DNA of 51,959 nucleotides. Origin: Cellulomonas sp. GTDB lineage: Bacteria > Actinomycetota > Actinomycetes > Actinomycetales > Cellulomonadaceae. Made by a program: the position numbers and the translations under genes. Below are positions 50,280-51,959 of the stretch, in pieces (the stretch's first letter is position 1; every line of letters begins with the position of its first letter). Location of the stretch: NCBI RefSeq assembly GCF_015234515.1, contig NZ_JADGMY010000005.1:1-51959 (forward strand), given 5' to 3'. The notes below the pieces were generated by a model. That model did no database searches. It was not told where the DNA came from and worked only from the letters and a program-made list of their open reading frames with translations.

Positions 50280-51620
50280 TCAGCTTGGGCAGACCCCGGG
50301 CAGCAGCTCGTCCCCGAGCGGGTCGGAGCCCGTGCCGGCCCCGTCGCCGGGTGCACCCGGCACGTCGGCGGACCCGCCGTCCCCCGCGTCGCCGCCCGTC
50401 GCGCCACCGGTCGCGCCACCCGCCCCGACGTCCCCCGTCGCCCCGTCCGCCGACCCGCCACCCGTCCCGCCCTCGCCCGCACCGGGTGCCGGCGTGGCCG
50501 CCACGAGGGCCTCGGGCGGGGTGTCCGTCGCGAGCCGCTGCCAGATCTCGTCCGCGGCGGACGTCCACTCCACGCGGTTGGGGTCGCTCGACGCCGCCAC
50601 CACGGGCACCTCGGTGAAGACGATCCGGGAACGGTCCAGACCGCGCAGCGAGTACCCGAAGGCCGCGAGCCGCACCGGGTCCGCCAGCTGGGGGTCGGCC
50701 CGCAGCGACCCGAGCACGGCCCGCGCGACGCGGTACAGCTCGTCCGCGTCCCCGAGCACGTCCTTGCCGAGCAGCTCGCTCACGGCCGCCTGCACGAACG
50801 CCTGCTGCCGCGTGATGCGCGTCAGGTCGCTACCCATCTCCAGCCCCATCCCGGTGCCCGACCGCACCCGCAGGAAGCCGATGGCCTGGCGCCCGTCCAG
50901 GCGCTGGTCCCCGGCCGCCAGGTGCAGGTCCCCGTACCTCGGGTCCTCGTCGACGGGCTCCGGCAGGCACATGCGCACTCCGTCGAGCGCGTCGACGACG
51001 TCGATCACGCCCGTCATCCGCACCACCAGGTGGTGGGTGACCGGCACGTTCGTCAGCGCCTGGACGGTGCCGATCGTGCACGCGGCGGCATGGTCGACGC
51101 TCCCGTCCTCGCCCGCCCCGATCGAGAACGCCTCGTTGAACATCGTGAACCGCGGCCGCGACCGGCCGCCGTCCGGCAGCTGGCACTCGGGGACCTGGAC
51201 CAGCGAGTCCCGCGGGATCGAGACGACCTCGGCCCACGTCCGGTCGCCCGACACGTGCACGAGCATCGTCGAGTCCGACCGCATGCCCTCGGCCGCGCCC
51301 GCGAGCGCCGTGTTCTCCTCGTCACGCAGGTCGGTGCCCATGACGAGGATGTTCATGGCCGCGCCCGCGAAGGGGTCGTCGGGCGCGTGCGACGTCGCGA
51401 CGGGCGAGGGCGCGTAGATCACCAGGTCCTCGGCGCTGCTCACGTCCATCTGGCCGCGCAGGTCGAGGTAGACGGCGCCGGCGGCGGACGCGAACGTCGT
51501 GAGCACCGCGGTCAGGACGATCGCCGGTCCGCGTGCGGCGGTGACGGGCACGCGCGCGTGCCGTGGCCCGGGGTCAGGCACGCGCGCGTGCCGTGGTCCG
51601 GGGCGGGCGTCGGCGGTCAC
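50280..51620 (-). CDS. LytR-CpsA-Psr (LCP) family cell-wall glycopolymer ligase
   Basis: A 446-aa membrane protein that probably attaches teichoic-acid-like or capsular glycopolymers to peptidoglycan. A basic cytosolic N-terminus with a duplicated GPRHARVP segment leads to one membrane helix (about residues 28-48). The LCP domain follows: MNILVMGTDLRD, RSDSTMLVHVSGD and VVSIPRDSLV (Arg/Asp for pyrophosphate), then AIGFLRVRSG and DLTRITRQQ. A Gly/Ala/Asp-rich disordered tail of about 75 residues ends LLPGVCPS. The GTG at 51620 has a TAGCGT -10 hexamer 7 nt upstream. Confidence 0.88.
   Translation of the reverse strand: MTADARPGPRHARVPDPGPRHARVPVTAARGPAIVLTAVLTTFASAAGAVYLDLRGQMDVSSAEDLVIYAPSPVATSHAPDDPFAGAAMNILVMGTDLRDEENTALAGAAEGMRSDSTMLVHVSGDRTWAEVVSIPRDSLVQVPECQLPDGGRSRPRFTMFNEAFSIGAGEDGSVDHAAACTIGTVQALTNVPVTHHLVVRMTGVIDVVDALDGVRMCLPEPVDEDPRYGDLHLAAGDQRLDGRQAIGFLRVRSGTGMGLEMGSDLTRITRQQAFVQAAVSELLGKDVLGDADELYRVARAVLGSLRADPQLADPVRLAAFGYSLRGLDRSRIVFTEVPVVAASSDPNRVEWTSAADEIWQRLATDTPPEALVAATPAPGAGEGGTGGGSADGATGDVGAGGATGGATGGDAGDGGSADVPGAPGDGAGTGSDPLGDELLPGVCPS
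51547..51606. repeat. 30-bp tandem duplication in the LCP gene
   Basis: Two copies of a 30-bp unit containing the 16-bp palindrome GGCACGCGCGCGTGCC (51547 and 51577) encode a 10-residue duplication in the cytosolic N-terminus. Confidence 0.65.
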
Positions 51621-51627
51621 GGACGTG

Positions 51628-51633
51628 ACGCTA
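51628..51633 (-). promoter_or_regulatory. -10 hexamer of the LCP gene
   Basis: TAGCGT (minus strand) lies 7 nt before the GTG at 51620. Confidence 0.45.
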
Positions 51634-51735
51634 GGCCGCGGCGCCTCGCGTGCGGGGCCGGTCGTGGGGGCGGAGCGTGAAGGTGTCGCGGAGGGTGGAT
51701 GTCGAGCGGCCGCGACGGCCGACCGCGGGCGCCGC

Positions 51736-51959
51736 TCAGTCCTCCCAGGGAGGCGTCTCGTCGAGCCTCGCGTAGTACTTCGCCAGGTGGCTGCGGACAC
51801 GGTCGCGGTCCTTGCCCGGCAGGTCGACGCCCCCGCGGGAGCCCTGCATGACGGCGGCCGCGGCGAACACGCCGCGGGGCACGGCGACCAGGTCACCGTC
51901 GACCACGTCGGCGATCAGCAGCTTGTACGCCGTGAAGTTCTCCTTCCTGTCCGCGTCGT
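51736..51959 (-). CDS. Conserved hypothetical protein, C-terminal 74 residues (5' end beyond the window)
   Basis: The frame reads FTAYKLLIADVVDGDLVAVP, then RGVFAAAAVMQGSRGGVDLP, then KYYARLDETPPWED before the stop. The pattern (KLxIADVVDG, AVPRGVFAAAA, GGVDLP, VRxHLxxYY) recalls a small domain found in actinobacterial hypothetical proteins and at the ends of some phage-related proteins (DUF6582-like, from memory). Function is unknown. It has no start inside the window. Confidence 0.6.
   Translation of the reverse strand, partial: DADRKENFTAYKLLIADVVDGDLVAVPRGVFAAAAVMQGSRGGVDLPGKDRDRVRSHLAKYYARLDETPPWED

Overview
This is a very GC-rich actinobacterial chromosome segment. Strong codon bias leaves long open frames on both strands. 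At least eleven genes show a TANNNT-like -10 hexamer only 6-7 nt before an ATG/GTG, the usual layout of leaderless actinobacterial transcripts. There is also a DtxR/IdeR-type iron box. The gene content and order (serS, lipid kinase, pheA, glycosyltransferase, DUF5926, pgm) suggest Cellulomonas or a close relative. That assignment is inference, made without a database search.

Layout. 1-9133: housekeeping block with serS (5' part only), a diacylglycerol/lipid kinase, pheA, a large membrane protein with an alkaline-phosphatase-like ectodomain, a GT2 glycosyltransferase, a DUF5926 protein and pgm. 9156-9494: noncoding repeat array. 9525-14061: exopolysaccharide-type operon (processive GT2 synthase, membrane-anchored GH26, UDP-glucose dehydrogenase) behind a roughly 280-nt structured leader. 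14658-23732: MFS transporters, a poxB remnant beside a Fic gene, gluconokinase, a YtxH protein, an APC permease and a CPA1 antiporter.

23967-32975 is the most unusual part. It is a tightly overlapping minus-strand operon. It begins with a SARP/BTAD regulator and continues with an acidic repeat protein, a Cys-motif protein, a coiled-coil protein and a PASTA/coiled-coil protein. It ends with a 1281-aa subtilase + peptidoglycan-binding + caspase-like protein and a 610-aa peptidoglycan-binding + serine-hydrolase + M15 peptidase protein. None of these has an obvious signal peptide. I know of no described system with this composition; it looks like a coordinately regulated proteolytic and cell-wall-targeting system.

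33132-44475: a small ORF, a UvrA-like resistance ATPase, a PAS/GAF/SpoIIE phosphatase, a catechol-dioxygenase-like VOC protein with a clear promoter and operator, an SBF-type symporter with a coupled leader peptide and alternative hairpins, a SpoU methyltransferase, a 5'-3' exonuclease, a second VOC protein and an MFS transporter. 44477-46335: a less GC-rich island with a split HipA-like kinase and a HIRAN-domain partner. 46491-51959: a TetR/DHA2 efflux pair with operator, a tiny secreted repeat peptide, an iron-regulated siderophore-interacting protein, an LCP-family protein and the 3' end of a conserved hypothetical gene.
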